A stretch of DNA of 42,907 nt. Source: Acanthaster planci. Its lineage: Eukaryota; Echinodermata; Asteroidea; Valvatida; Acanthasteridae. Made by a program: the position numbers and the translations under genes. Within the stretch, counting starts at the first letter, position 1; every line of letters starts with the position of its first letter. Location: NCBI RefSeq assembly GCF_001949145.1, contig NW_019091399.1, positions 432,383 through 475,289 of the forward strand. The letters are read 5' to 3'. The notes under the pieces were generated by a model. That model saw nothing but the letters and a program-made list of their open reading frames with translations. It searched no databases and was not told the origin of the DNA. Shown here piece after piece: positions 12,301 to 21,334 of this stretch.

Positions 12301-15300
12301 GAGTTTTGTCAACTGCAAGTAATACATGTCAATTCCTGTTGGTCTCCCTCTGTAGGCAAGCATGCTCCTGGTAAGCCTAACCTGACGGTCAGAGGTCGTA
12401 GTGAGATCCACGTTACATGGACACCCCCAGAGTTCCCCCTTGGTCGACTTCATCGCTTTGAGTTGACCCAGAATGGGAAGGTCATCTACTCAGGCACAGA
12501 GCTCAGCTACACAGCTCATCGACTCACTCCCAACACTGAGTATAAATTCACTGTAAGTTAAAGTCATAAGTCTTGTTTTCCTAGTAATGTTATTGCTGTC
12601 GAAGACATTTTATTCTTACAGCATTAGTAGTGAACGTTACTACTGTTCTGGCTGCTGTTTCAACCATTTTGCAATTTTCATTCAAAGGGATATATCAGCC
12701 CTTACTTCACATTTCTATTATTGTTTGTTTTAGGTTATTGCTGTGACCAGTGAAGGAAAATGTGAAAGTGATGCAGCCAAAAAGAAAACTCCAAAAGATG
12801 AATGTAAGTCTCCCTAAAAGATTGGGTCATTACTTCACACGCAAGCAGACTTCTGCCATCGATAAAAAGTCCCTCTAGAAGTAGAACACATTTCAACAAT
12901 AATGAATTTTCAGTTTTGCCGTTGATTTTGTGTGTGGTGTTGGCTTCAGAAGTCTTTGTAGAAAGCCTACCAAGAATGTCTGGATTAGAAACTTCAGTTC
13001 TGTTTGGTTTTGTCTTTTTTCAGACAACGTGCAATCAACAGCTCCTATTTTCTTCTCTCATCCAGTCAGAGCAGGAGAAGATGCATCAGGTATGTGACAG
13101 TATTGATTGATTTGAATTGATAAGAATTACAGTGATTCAATCTACAGCATTTTTCCCTAAGAGTATAGAGCTCACGTCTGTTCACTCTTCCTGTGGTTGG
13201 GAAATGTTCTGCTAATAATGGACGTGTCCTGTCTATTTTTAGCAAGTGCAGAAGGGAATGTAAATGTAGAAGTAAGATGTAAAAATGAAATTTTCTGAAA
13301 TTGCTTGGTTGATGATATGGTATTTTTTCAGGAAAGAGCAAAGAAAAGAGCCTCAGGACCCAGTCAAGGCACGGTCGCAAGAGGGGAAGCTCAGCAAGAG
13401 TAAGTGCAGCCCACTTTCATATTTATTCTCTCGGATGTTCTTTAATATTAACTGTGCCTGGTTTTTGAAAGATAAGTGGATTTCTGAGTTTTACAGAAAT
13501 TGCTACCGGAAAATCTAAGTAATTTTACAGGTTTCATTTCTAGAGTTCCGTTTTTACATTAACAAGACAGAGCAAGTCTGGTTCATGTGCATGTATTCCT
13601 GCAAACATATATTACAGAGTGTGTTGAATTAAATGTGTCTGAAGTCCTGATGAGAACACTGTTTTCTTTGATTTGTTGAAATGCTGCCATCAGAGGAAAC
13701 AGTCACTGACTCAGTCCTATGTTTTCTGGGTAAGCAAGTGTTTTTGTGCAAGTATTAATGGAATAAATTGGTGTAAATCTGTGAGTTAAGATTACTTCAC
13801 AGTTGAAAAATGTGAAATGAATTTCAGGCACCTGTGGACTGCATAACATTTAATTTTTTTTCTGAAGTTAATCTCGCTAATTCATTCAAAATCATACGAT
13901 GTGAAAATTAGGCGTCGTGTAAGAGAATCTTATTGAATTCTCATAAGTCATTGGGATCCTTTTTTTCACTTGGATCAACTTGTTAATCCCAGTTGAGATC
14001 AATCATTCAGAGTTTATGTCCCGTGAGGAAGAAGAGTGTTCCAAGTGATTACAGCTGGTTTTTCTTTACCTAAATGTTCCAAGCATTTTATGAGCCCTTA
14101 ATCCTAATGCCTGACCAATTTACACATCAATTGAGATAAATCTTTGACCAAGAATCATCTTATATGTGGTCAGTGTGTATTGTTTGTTCTTTTGCGATGT
14201 TATTAATTGATGATACTGGAGTGCATATAAATTTAATTAGGTAATAAATATTTGCTTCATTGTCATTTGATGTGTTCTTTGTATTTGTAGCAGCGACATT
14301 TGAAGCAGCCAATATCACCAACTTATACTGAACCTCCAAGTTTGCATTCTTCTTCACGTCCCTCATCAGGTATGAATCTATTAAACTTATTTTAAAAATA
14401 ATTTTGTATATCTTTAAACCTGTTTCAAGCCAGAAAATGTTCGGTACAAATGAGGGATAGATTGAACATTTTCGCTTCTGAGGATGGGCCGTGCAGTGTA
14501 AAGTTGGGAGGTCTTGACATTTATAAAGCTTCTATTTAGTGAAATTAGCAGTTTCAGTGCAGGAGCAAAGATTTCACCTGACTTCTGATATCTCTGCAGG
14601 ATTTAGTGATGATAGTTCACACTCCAAAACCCAGTGTAGGCCAAAGAGATCTGTTGGTGGTTTTGAAAAAAGGGTGAGTAATTTGCTTGAGTCCGTCCAA
14701 GACCTTAGTGTTTATTTTCTTTGCTTTTTGGCTTCTAGTCGTTGTTTGAAAGTGAACATTTGTGGTACCTCATGTGAATTAGAAGCAGAAAATGCTACCT
14801 TTGGTTGTCATTTTAACCTAAACAAGGACATTCTATAAACATTTGAAGTTTTACAATGACGCTGAGTTGGCAGAGAACTGTTTAACACAGAATATGGGGA
14901 AATGCAAATCAGTGTTGTTCTGTTTTGTGGTAATTAGGATAGATTAGTAATTGTATTTGTTTCTGTTCATTTATTTGTGGATTTGATGTGACTAGGCTAA
15001 TAAATCATCGACAACAATGGAACCTGTAGCTGAATGGAGCAATGAGCGAAGCTCAACATCATCCTCAGAGACTGGGGAGGAGGATGAGGAGGATGAGGAG
15101 AGATGGCCTGGTGCTGATCACCTCAGCTATAGAACCTCAATCACCTTACGTGCTAGGCATGGGAAAGCTCCAGAGAGTGCTTCATCTATAAAGACATCCT
15201 TTTCTGGTGATCACACTGGCATATTCTCTGAAGGGAATAGGTTTCTGGATAACCCTACCTCAAAACACAAACACAAAGGCCATCGGGAAAGCAAAAGGAA

Positions 15301-18300
15301 AGCATCAACCGAAATGGAGCATGTAAGGCTGACACAAGCAGAGAGGTCAAATCTTGATGAAGTCAAACCCGAGGTCAGAGGTCATACCAAAGCACATGTA
15401 AATTCAAAAGAGGCTAATGATCATACCAGTACAAACCAAAGATATAGCCAGGAAGCAAGTGCCTTAAATCTGCCCAAAAGCACAGTGCATTCTGTCAAGA
15501 CTAAACACTTGGCTGATAACCAAGGCAACCATGAATCCGATCCAGCCACTTTTAAACTGGATAGACTGTTACGCAGCTTGAAAAAAACCAGCACTCAAAG
15601 GACTGTGTTGAATTCCCACCGAGCCATAGTGCCAGGCAAGGAGAGCTTACAGCGGACGCCTACAAGTGTGACTTGGGACCCTAGAGTGAGCAGCAGCATA
15701 GGCTCAAGCTCACAATTAGCAAAGCAAGACTTGAGATTAGATGGTGTGCCACCCTCTCGAGATACAACAACAAGAGAAATTGCTACTTCAGGCAAGGAAT
15801 TTACACTCTTAGCCAATGGTCAGATTGTGTATAGGGATTCAAGGTCAGGAAGTGGGACATCAAAGAAGTCATCCTCATCATCTGAGGCAACGACTGCCAA
15901 GTCAGAAAAGAAACCACTCAGAGAGAAGCGGCGTACCTCATCTAAAACTTTGCATGGAGAAATGTCATTGCAACCTCTTCACCAAGAAGGATTCATTGCA
16001 GCTGATGCACCTATTCCTGACATTCCATGGGAAGGAGGTGATGGGTCAAAAGTTACAAACACAGCTCCACCGGCTACTTGGATAACTCAAACCAAGTAAG
16101 CTTTCGTTCAGTCAGACAAGAAGGTCATGAATTTCATCTGCATGCTTGTCCTTGTGTGCTTCATCGTTAGTTTGAACCATCAACCCCCATGCTCTCTGAG
16201 GCTCCTCCCCTTAAAGTAGGAATATTTCATAGTCGTGCATAGTTAACATTCAAACTGGTGTCACTTTTGCATTTACATGTGTATGTTGCTTGCAGTGTTT
16301 AACCACTTGCTGCCGGGGAGCCTGGTTTCGGGCACGTATTCTTTATATGCACAGCCGGGGTCTCCGAAATCGGACAATGGGAACTGGGCCTTATAACAAA
16401 AGATGGTACTCGTAACAAAAGACCAGGCTGCTGGGAATTACCAATATTTTTTCACTGTCAATAGTGGAGATAATCCAGCAATTTTTTGAAACACAACACA
16501 TTGGCATTCAGTGCGAGCGGATTACCACTTGGGACAAAAGTGCTCCACCACCGCAGGATGAGCCACACAGTACTGCTGCATGCTAATCTGGCATATATAT
16601 ATGTACTGTATATTTCTTTAAGTGATGCACATATCCAAGATTTAGTAATGAGTGTAAGAAATTGTTTCAAACACCTTAACTGTTCTCTCTACGCGCAGTT
16701 TTATGTTACATGTGCTGTGTTGCTTGCTATGTTGTGTTGTTGCTCATTTACATGTATGCTTAACCCACATACCATCCTGTGCTCAATGCTTACTCCAGGA
16801 CTGCCTTAGCTGATAACGCTATCCCGTTCCGTAGTGCCCTCGCTGACTATTCATCTTTCTACCAACGAGCTAACTCCATCATCAGTAGTCACAGGTACAA
16901 TGGAAACTAAGAAACTGTGCTCACTTCTTGAGATTCTCTTCAAACTGCCGCCCTCTGTTTTATTTCTCTGCAAGTTATTAGTTTTTTCCAATCGGTGATT
17001 ATTACATCACTGTAAAATTGTCATTTATTGTTCTTACCATTTGATTTTTTTGTTAGTTTTTACTATATGCTACATTGCTTTGAACATTTCCTATTAATTG
17101 TGTTTCAGTTTATAAGTTTACTTCATACTGCTTTCTGTTTTATGTTGCTTGTGTAGTCATTGCACGTACATGTACGTGTGAGGGAAAATGGGATTTTTTG
17201 TACAGAATCATCAATGACTTGGAGTCAAACCTTGATAACTCATCTGCAGACCAACTCTCAAGAAAAACCTGGCCAAATTAGCTAGCTACCCTGGAGCCTT
17301 TCCTATGCAGCATGGAGTCACAGCTATCCAGTATGAACCAGACTTCCCTACCAGTAAACCAGTAACCACAAACAAGTACCAGTTTATCCCAACGCAGTAC
17401 AGAACACAGCCAACCAACCTGCCAGGTCAGACCACACACAAAAGAGGACCCAACACCAATTTGTACGATAAAAGTGAGTAGATGGAAGTAGTTTTATTTT
17501 TAAGGCAACTTGCACAGAATAAAGGCAACTGTTATTTTGTACTAATTAACTGCTTATTTCAGCTGTATGTTAAAGGCCTGAAAATTTTTAACTTAATTTA
17601 AATTCAGCACTTATTCAGGGAAAGTCCTAAAGAGCGCAAGTGCTTAGACAATGGCTGACAATGTAAAATTTCATTGTTTGTGAAAGGAAGACTTGCCTTC
17701 CAACACAGTCTGAAAGAAGCTAGGGTTATGTCGAGAACAAGCCTTGAGGGTTGACTGCTTCCAACCAGTATGTGGAAGTAGGGGCGAAATTTCAGAACAC
17801 CCAGTCACATTACAGTTGTGTATAAAAAAACCAGCTTGTCTTTAAATACTTTGCAGACCTTTTATATGGATTCAAGTCAGTACGTTTTCATTGAAGTCTG
17901 CTTGCAATGGTGAAGTGACGAGTTTTGTCCTTGCAGGTGCTTATGTGAAGAAACTTGAAGCTCTGTCTCAGCTGAGTGCGGGACATAAGACTGGAATGGT
18001 ATGCCATGAATGTAATCATCCGGAGACTGATGGACTGATCACACCTAAAGCAGCAGTGGCACTGAAATATTCACATCGCAATGATCTGTAAGTAATTCTG
18101 AGCTGTGAAACACTCAAGACAAGTGTTTTAGGAAGGATGCTGAATATATGTCATGATGTCATTCAATTTACGGGTCAAATCATTTAAGCTTTCTGAGAAA
18201 CTTTTAGGTTGAGGAGTTCCAATAGTTCTTCACAAGGTATATGTTAAAACTGTACATTATTTTGGATTTGCATGTATAGCTTGTGTGCCTAAAGGAGCCA

Positions 18301-18732
18301 AAAAATTTAGGATTGTTCAATCCATTTCCACAGAGACTTAACTGTCTCGCCATATTCTGGAATTGTATGGTAAATGTTACAAAAGCCAGACGGCAACAAT
18401 CAATTTGAATCTATAATATGGGATTGCCTTCCTCTGATGTAATTATTTAATTTGGACCAGCGTACACTGGGACTTGAATCCAAGCCTGTTTGCTTTTTTG
18501 GCAAGTTGTCTACATGAGTAAAGCAAGTCCTGTTTGGCATATACCTCCTGGTAAATCTTGTTCAAGTGTTTTGAGCTGAAAGCCGTAAAGCATGAAATGA
18601 AATATTCTTCTAAATGTCCTGTGCTTGTTCCAGCTATTACTAGTCACTCAGATGTTTGTTTCCTTCAACAGCTCAGTGTCTGTGGGAGGATCTAGGACAA
18701 AGAATAGTCCAGTACCAGACATAGCCAGCTGA
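303..18732 (+). CDS. Spliced ARM-repeat / triple fibronectin type III protein, 1268 aa
   Basis: I assembled this gene by hand from GT-AG junctions with matching phase. Coding exons: 303-499, 7885-8065, 8408-8538, 8759-8859, 9252-9346, 9564-9760, 10113-10191, 10643-10832, 11120-11466, 11911-11977, 12356-12552, 12734-12803, 13024-13089, 13332-13399, 13694-13729, 14291-14369, 14600-14673, 14996-16095, 16799-16894, 17250-17473, 17937-18087, 18672-18732. They total 3807 nt, a multiple of three, ending in TGA. The start is the ATG at 303, which opens MSLNWRRNDYFQRLL. Seen: armadillo-like repeats (about residues 60-320), three FN3 domains (about 355-617), a low-complexity Ser/Lys/acidic region (618-1092) and a C-terminal part with a CHEC motif. 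No signal peptide or membrane segment is visible, so an intracellular scaffold is inferred. The family name is not recognised. The small exons between 13024 and 14673 are the least certain. Confidence 0.85.
624..780. repeat. Near-perfect inverted repeat / MITE-like hairpin
   Basis: Two arms of about 75 bp (624-699 and about 705-780) are inverted copies separated by only a few bases. Both arms carry GAGTGATTTTGCACAATGG (GTACAATGG in the other), GTAGAAAGGCA and a purine run. The transcript of this intron could fold into a long hairpin. It looks like a foldback MITE. No target duplication could be set with confidence. Confidence 0.75.
1068..1115. repeat. Three tandem 16-bp units (minisatellite)
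   Basis: Units are TAACTTGTACCTTGGA, TGACTCGCGCCTTGGA and CAACTCATACCCTGAG, placed head to tail without spacers. The same unit in inverted orientation, more scattered, recurs at 1764-1882. Confidence 0.6.
1764..1882. repeat. Degenerate array of AAGGTAnnAGTTGT units
   Basis: Six related units begin at about 1765, 1789, 1811, 1829, 1861 and 1877 (AAGGTACAAGTTGT, AAGGTAGGAGTTGT, AAGGTATGAGTTGG and so on). Spacing is 16-32 bp. They are the reverse complement of the 16-bp unit at 1068-1115. Confidence 0.5.
2373..2995. repeat. Cluster of GAGGCGTCGGACTTATGAG-like repeats
   Basis: Related short motifs occur in both orientations: GAGGCGTCAAATTTATG (about 2399), TTCCGACGCCTCA (about 2442), AGGTCCAATGCCTCAT (about 2456), GAGGTGTTGGACTTAC (about 2502), GAGGCGTTGAATC (about 2898), and TGTTGGACTTATGAGGCG with TCGGACTTATGAG in tandem (about 2958-2988). 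The unit is about 18 bp. Confidence 0.5.
8576..8629 (+). repeat. Degenerate second copy of the 3' part of exon 3
   Basis: The intron just after exon 3 holds a segment clearly related to the end of exon 3 (8486-8538). Both contain CAGTAACAACCTCTGG, followed by a diverged ACAGCTAGC / GCACCTAGC and a diverged end. The copy no longer ends in a usable donor, so it is a partial exon duplication in decay rather than an alternative exon. Confidence 0.65.
10643..12803 (+). other. Three fibronectin type III domains (exons 8-12)
   Basis: Exons 8-12 encode three consecutive FN3 domains. FN3-1 is about residues 355-438, with a W in strand B (AAWDEV) and a Y-containing strand F (TRYSFRLQ). FN3-2 is about 441-528 (LGWAPPEFNNG, GTTYDLHVCAF). 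FN3-3 is about 529-617 (VTWTPPEFPLG, NTEYKFTVIAV). Each has the conserved strand-B Trp, the L-x-P-x-T-x-Y-type turn and the closing Ser/Thr-rich linker. FN3-2 and FN3-3 are each split by a phase-0 intron at the strand F/G region, and phase-1 introns separate FN3-2 from FN3-3 and follow FN3-3. This is the usual modular exon arrangement. Intracellular FN3 domains normally serve protein-protein contact. Confidence 0.9.
11000..11027. repeat. Short perfect hairpin in intron 8
   Basis: TTTAAGGTGC, an 8-base spacer and GCACCTTAAA form a perfect 10-bp stem. Related TTAAGGTG and GGTGCC pieces follow within 60 bases, suggesting the remnant of a small AT-rich element. Confidence 0.5.
13024..16095 (+). 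other. Low-complexity linker exons and 1.1-kb disordered exon
   Basis: Small exons (13024-13089, 13332-13399, 13694-13729, 14291-14369, 14600-14673) and one large exon (14996-16095) encode residues 618-1092. The composition is Ser, Thr, Lys, His and Glu rich, with an acidic stretch (GEEDEEDEER) just after SSTSSSETG and many basic Ser clusters (SGSGTSKKSSSSSEA). No globular fold is evident. The phases join cleanly (1-1-0-0-1-0), which supports the small exons although each is short. An extra candidate exon starts at 13243 but is not needed for an open frame. Confidence 0.7.
16303..16490 (+). mobile_element. piggyBac-type 5' end fragment inside an intron
   Basis: TTAA at 16299-16302, the piggyBac target, is followed by CCACTTGCTGCCGGGGAGCC. 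This is closely related to the 5' end of the element at 19460. Similarity continues through GGGCAC, the CCGAAATCGGA block and the GCTGCTGGGA...GTGGAG.TAATCCA segment to about 16490, then stops. No transposase and no 3' end were found, so this is a truncated copy in the intron between exons 14996-16095 and 16799-16894. Confidence 0.65.
16799..18732 (+). other. C-terminal exons of the ARM-FN3 gene
   Basis: Four exons (16799-16894, 17250-17473, 17937-18087, 18672-18732) encode about 176 residues that look more constrained than the disordered part before them. They include a helix-like stretch (ALADYSSFYQRANSIISSHR), an aromatic-rich segment (NKYQFIPTQYRTQP) and a short Cys/His cluster (MVCHECNHPETDG) that could bind metal or be structural. 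The stop is TGA at 18730-18732. Acceptor 16799 follows TACTCCAG. The alternative AG a few bases downstream would create a stop, which fixes the junction. Confidence 0.75.
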
Positions 18733-19351
18733 TTGCATGTGACACCACCTGGAACCAGGCTCAGAAAAGAGCACCTTCTAAATAGCTTTTTCTAGTACAT
18801 GAATAATTATCACACCAGCTATTAGAAATAGTCTCCTTGTTCAAATACTTTCCAAAGTCTCCACCATTTTGTAAAGCATCAAGGCATGCCAACCATGCCG
18901 TCTTAATGTCTTTGAATTACAAAGGCTCACTTCACACATTTGTTCAGTTGAATTTGCAATTTATTCACCATGTTTGCCTTGTCAATCCAGTGATGAGGAT
19001 AATCATATTCTTCTTTTGCAGTACATGCATTCGGTTGAAATTTTCTCACTTATTGCCAGTAATGCAGAAAAGGATTGCCACTGTTTTACCTTAGACCAAC
19101 AGATCATGTGGCCTTCACCTGGCCTCAGCCAAGGGTTGCACTACTGTCACCACCCATTACTGTATGTGTGTTAGGAGGTTAATGTTTTTGAATCCAGAGT
19201 CCATTATGTAAATATTGGAAAATCTAATTTTGATCATGTCATAATATGTGTGGTTCACATTTTTTGAAATTGTATAAATCTATCTTAATTGTATATTTAG
19301 AAAATATGTTTACATAATTTGGCAAAGTAATTTGATTGATGAATATTTTTA

Positions 19352-19357
19352 AATAAA
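19352..19357 (+). terminator. Probable polyadenylation signal of the ARM-FN3 gene
   Basis: An AATAAA hexamer in AT-rich sequence about 620 bases after the stop codon is the best candidate before the piggyBac element begins at 19460. It is not proven. Confidence 0.4.
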
Positions 19358-19922
19358 TTTATCTTTTTGTATCATAAGAAATGCTGCAATGAGGATATTG
19401 TAAAAGGTAAAAATCCCTATTTCAGTATTTGTTAACCTGCAAAAATTACCTAAGATTAACCACTTGCTGCTAGGGTATCTGGTATTGGGCACTTAGGCTT
19501 TTTTCAAGGAGCCGGGGAGCCCGAAATCGGAACTTTAATTAAGAAAGAATTAATAAAGCCCTTGGGTTTTTTTTTTTTTAAGTTTGTTGCCCTCAGTCCA
19601 AAGTTTAGGTCAGCAACCGAGGTAATTAGGCAATAATGGGTTCCTGGGACCTGATTCATAGCCGGGTTGACCGAACTTGTATAATCCTTGAATAAAGAAC
19701 GAGCTGCTGGGACTTGCCAGTGCAGAGCACTGGCTGTAAGTGGAGGTAATCCACCTTTTGTACGAGAAGAATGAACTGGCCCGGGCGCTGCTGGCCCATG
19801 ACACGTTGACTGACAGGGGTCACCCCGACGCTGCTGAGAATAAAATTGTGGTGTAGTGGCCATCTCGTGCATAGTGGATCCCAAATTATCAGTGTTAAGC
19901 ACTTTTTCAGAGCACTGACAAT

Positions 19923-20150
19923 ATGTCTGATGTAATTTCTGGAGAGTCAAGTTCTTCCAGCTGTGAAAGCAATTTTTTCAGGCGAGTTCAGATGAGGATT
20001 CCTCATCTAATTCACCATTGGCGTCACCTGCCCGAGCACAGTCAAGCACAGAGATAGACAGTGATCTACCCCTGGCCATATACGCCAAGTGTGAGAGACA
20101 GTCCCCTACACAGACCGCCGCATTGACCAGCAGCAGTACCGCACTTTTGA
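19923..20150 (+). pseudogene. piggyBac transposase N-terminal remnant
   Basis: An ATG at 19923 opens MSDVISGESSSSSCESNFF. A frameshift near 19980 moves to the frame reading ASSDEDSSSNSPLASPARAQ and on to about 20150. The Ser/Asp/Glu-rich, disordered N-terminus is typical of piggyBac transposases. Reading stops at the PLE insertion. No DDE core follows, so this is non-functional. Confidence 0.6.
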
Positions 20151-20364
20151 AGATGAAGACAGCATGTGGAGATGAAGGAGAGGTGGTGACCAACGGCCAG
20201 GTAGATGGCTTAGCTGTTCACCAGTGAAGCCGTACTTCGGTGTAAAGAGTACACTGTTCGAAACATCGAGTTATTCCCCGGTTCTTCTCAGAACCACACA
20301 TACTCAAAGAAGAGATAAATACATGGTGTTACCGCAATCTTTACTATAGATGAAGACAGCATGT
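20151..20364 (+). mobile_element. PLE terminal-repeat insertion flanked by 17-bp target duplication
   Basis: AGATGAAGACAGCATGT occurs at 20151-20167 and again at 20348-20364. Between the two lie an inverted copy of downstream piggyBac sequence (20163-20238) and then about 110 bp (20239-20349) closely related to the terminal repeat of the PLE at 35867. Shared pieces are GAAAC, CCCGGTTCTTCTCAGAACC, ACACA.ACTCAAA.AAGAGAT, ACATGGTGTTACCGCAA and a diverged end. No RT or endonuclease is present, so this is a 3'-end-only PLE copy. Confidence 0.7.
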
Positions 20365-20444
20365 CGGTGAAGTACGGCTTCACTGGTGAACAGCTAAGCC
20401 GTCTACCTGGCCGTTGGTCACCACCTCTCCTTTATCTCCACATG
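20163..20444. repeat. 76-bp inverted repeat flanking the PLE end
   Basis: The arm 20163-20238 is the reverse complement of 20369-20444 with only a few differences. Both are piggyBac transposase C-terminal DNA. The right arm is in the normal position of the element. The left arm is an extra inverted copy. It begins at the shared CATGTGG/CCACATG microhomology and ends where the PLE sequence begins. Confidence 0.8.
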
Positions 20445-20706
20445 TCTGGTCCGAGAGCTGCTCTTCCATGAGCCCTTGCCCGATTATTGACTCCAGCACC
20501 ATGCTCCACCAACCACTAACTTCTACTTTGTTGACTGCCACTTCCCCGTCGCCTTGGAGAGGACCAGCTACTGCGACTACCTCTACCAACCGTGTGTCCT
20601 CTGCTCTTCCCAGGGGCAGCGGAAGAAGACCCTCTTTGACTGCAACTCGTGCCACCAGCCCCTCTGCATCGACCCATGCTTCAGGGAATACCACACGGTC
20701 CACTGA
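20393..20706 (+). pseudogene. piggyBac transposase C-terminal remnant with Cys-rich domain
   Basis: The frame from 20401 reads VYLAVGHHLSFI, then LVRELLFHEPLPDY, one in-frame TGA (20488-20490), and continues through FYFVDCHFPVALERTSYCDY to the cysteine-rich end CVLCSSQGQRKK, CNSCHQPLCIDPCFREYH, stop at 20704. The alternating Cys/His pattern is the zinc-binding C-terminal domain of piggyBac/PGBD-type transposases. It matches the minus-strand fragment at 41826-42351 closely, showing the two come from one family. Confidence 0.8.
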
Positions 20707-20824
20707 GGTACAGTTTGAACATTTATTTTCCATTTTCATGGACATTTATTTTGTGATTTCTGACTAGTACTATTTTATCTGGTGTAAAAGAATACTTTTA
20801 CTTGTGAGTAAAAAAAAATTCCTT

Positions 20825-21035
20825 GTACTGGTTTTAGGAGTTTGGTCATATTTTCATCCCTTAAATAAAGGACCAAAAACATAGTACTGGTTTTAGGAGA
20901 TGTGTTATATTTTCATCTCTTGAAAAAGTAACAAAATTCCTTGTACTGGTTTGAGGAGTTTGGTCAAATTCAAAAATAACAAGTATCTGGTAACTGATTC
21001 AGGAGATATGTTACCATTTCATATTTTGAAAAGTA
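20825..21035. repeat. 59-bp tandem subterminal repeats of piggyBac
   Basis: GTACTGGTTTTAGGAG-type units start at 20825, 20884, 20943 and (degenerate) about 20990. Each is followed by a TTTGGTCATATTTTCAT- or GTTATATTTTCAT-like tract. The first spacings are exactly 59 bp. The same array in inverted orientation is present at 41610-41800 in the third piggyBac copy, so it belongs to the element and may be a transposase-binding region. Confidence 0.7.
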
Positions 21036-21334
21036 ATGCATGCAGCAGTTGCAAAATGCACCTGGCAGCAAATGGCTGAGGGAGTACAAAATATAACTCA
21101 AATTATCAAGAAATTGACCCTTCTCAAAATCAAGTTAATGTTATCTATGGTATGAATACTATCCAGAGGGGCTATTTGTTTCACATGGATCTCGATCTTA
21201 ACACTGGTTCACTCTCTTCATTAGCTGGGATCTGATGTCAGTGAAACGCTGATCATGATCCGGATCCACATGAATTAAACAGGCCCAGACACTGTTTTGA
21301 TGTCATCCATAATTCATTCCTCCATCTACATTTT

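Larger units (their letters stand above)
19460..21075 (+). mobile_element. Internally deleted piggyBac element
   Basis: The 5' end follows TTAA at 19456-19459 and begins CCACTTGCTGC. The 3' end reads GCAGCAAATGG (ending 21075), the inverted match of the 5' end, followed by CTGA where TTAA is expected, one or more mutations away. Inside are an acidic N-terminal transposase fragment, a C-terminal fragment with the Cys-rich domain, and 59-bp tandem subterminal repeats. The central catalytic part is missing. A PLE end has inserted between the two coding remnants. The element lies between the converging 3' ends of the ARM-FN3 gene and CRYZ, about 260 bp from the CRYZ stop. Confidence 0.75.

Noticed and set aside
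15595-16085. Open frames overlapping the large exon in other frames
   Set aside because: Shadows of the 1.1-kb coding exon.
20380-20745. 121-codon minus-strand open frame over the piggyBac C-terminus
   Set aside because: Antisense shadow; the plus strand carries the recognisable Cys-rich transposase end.
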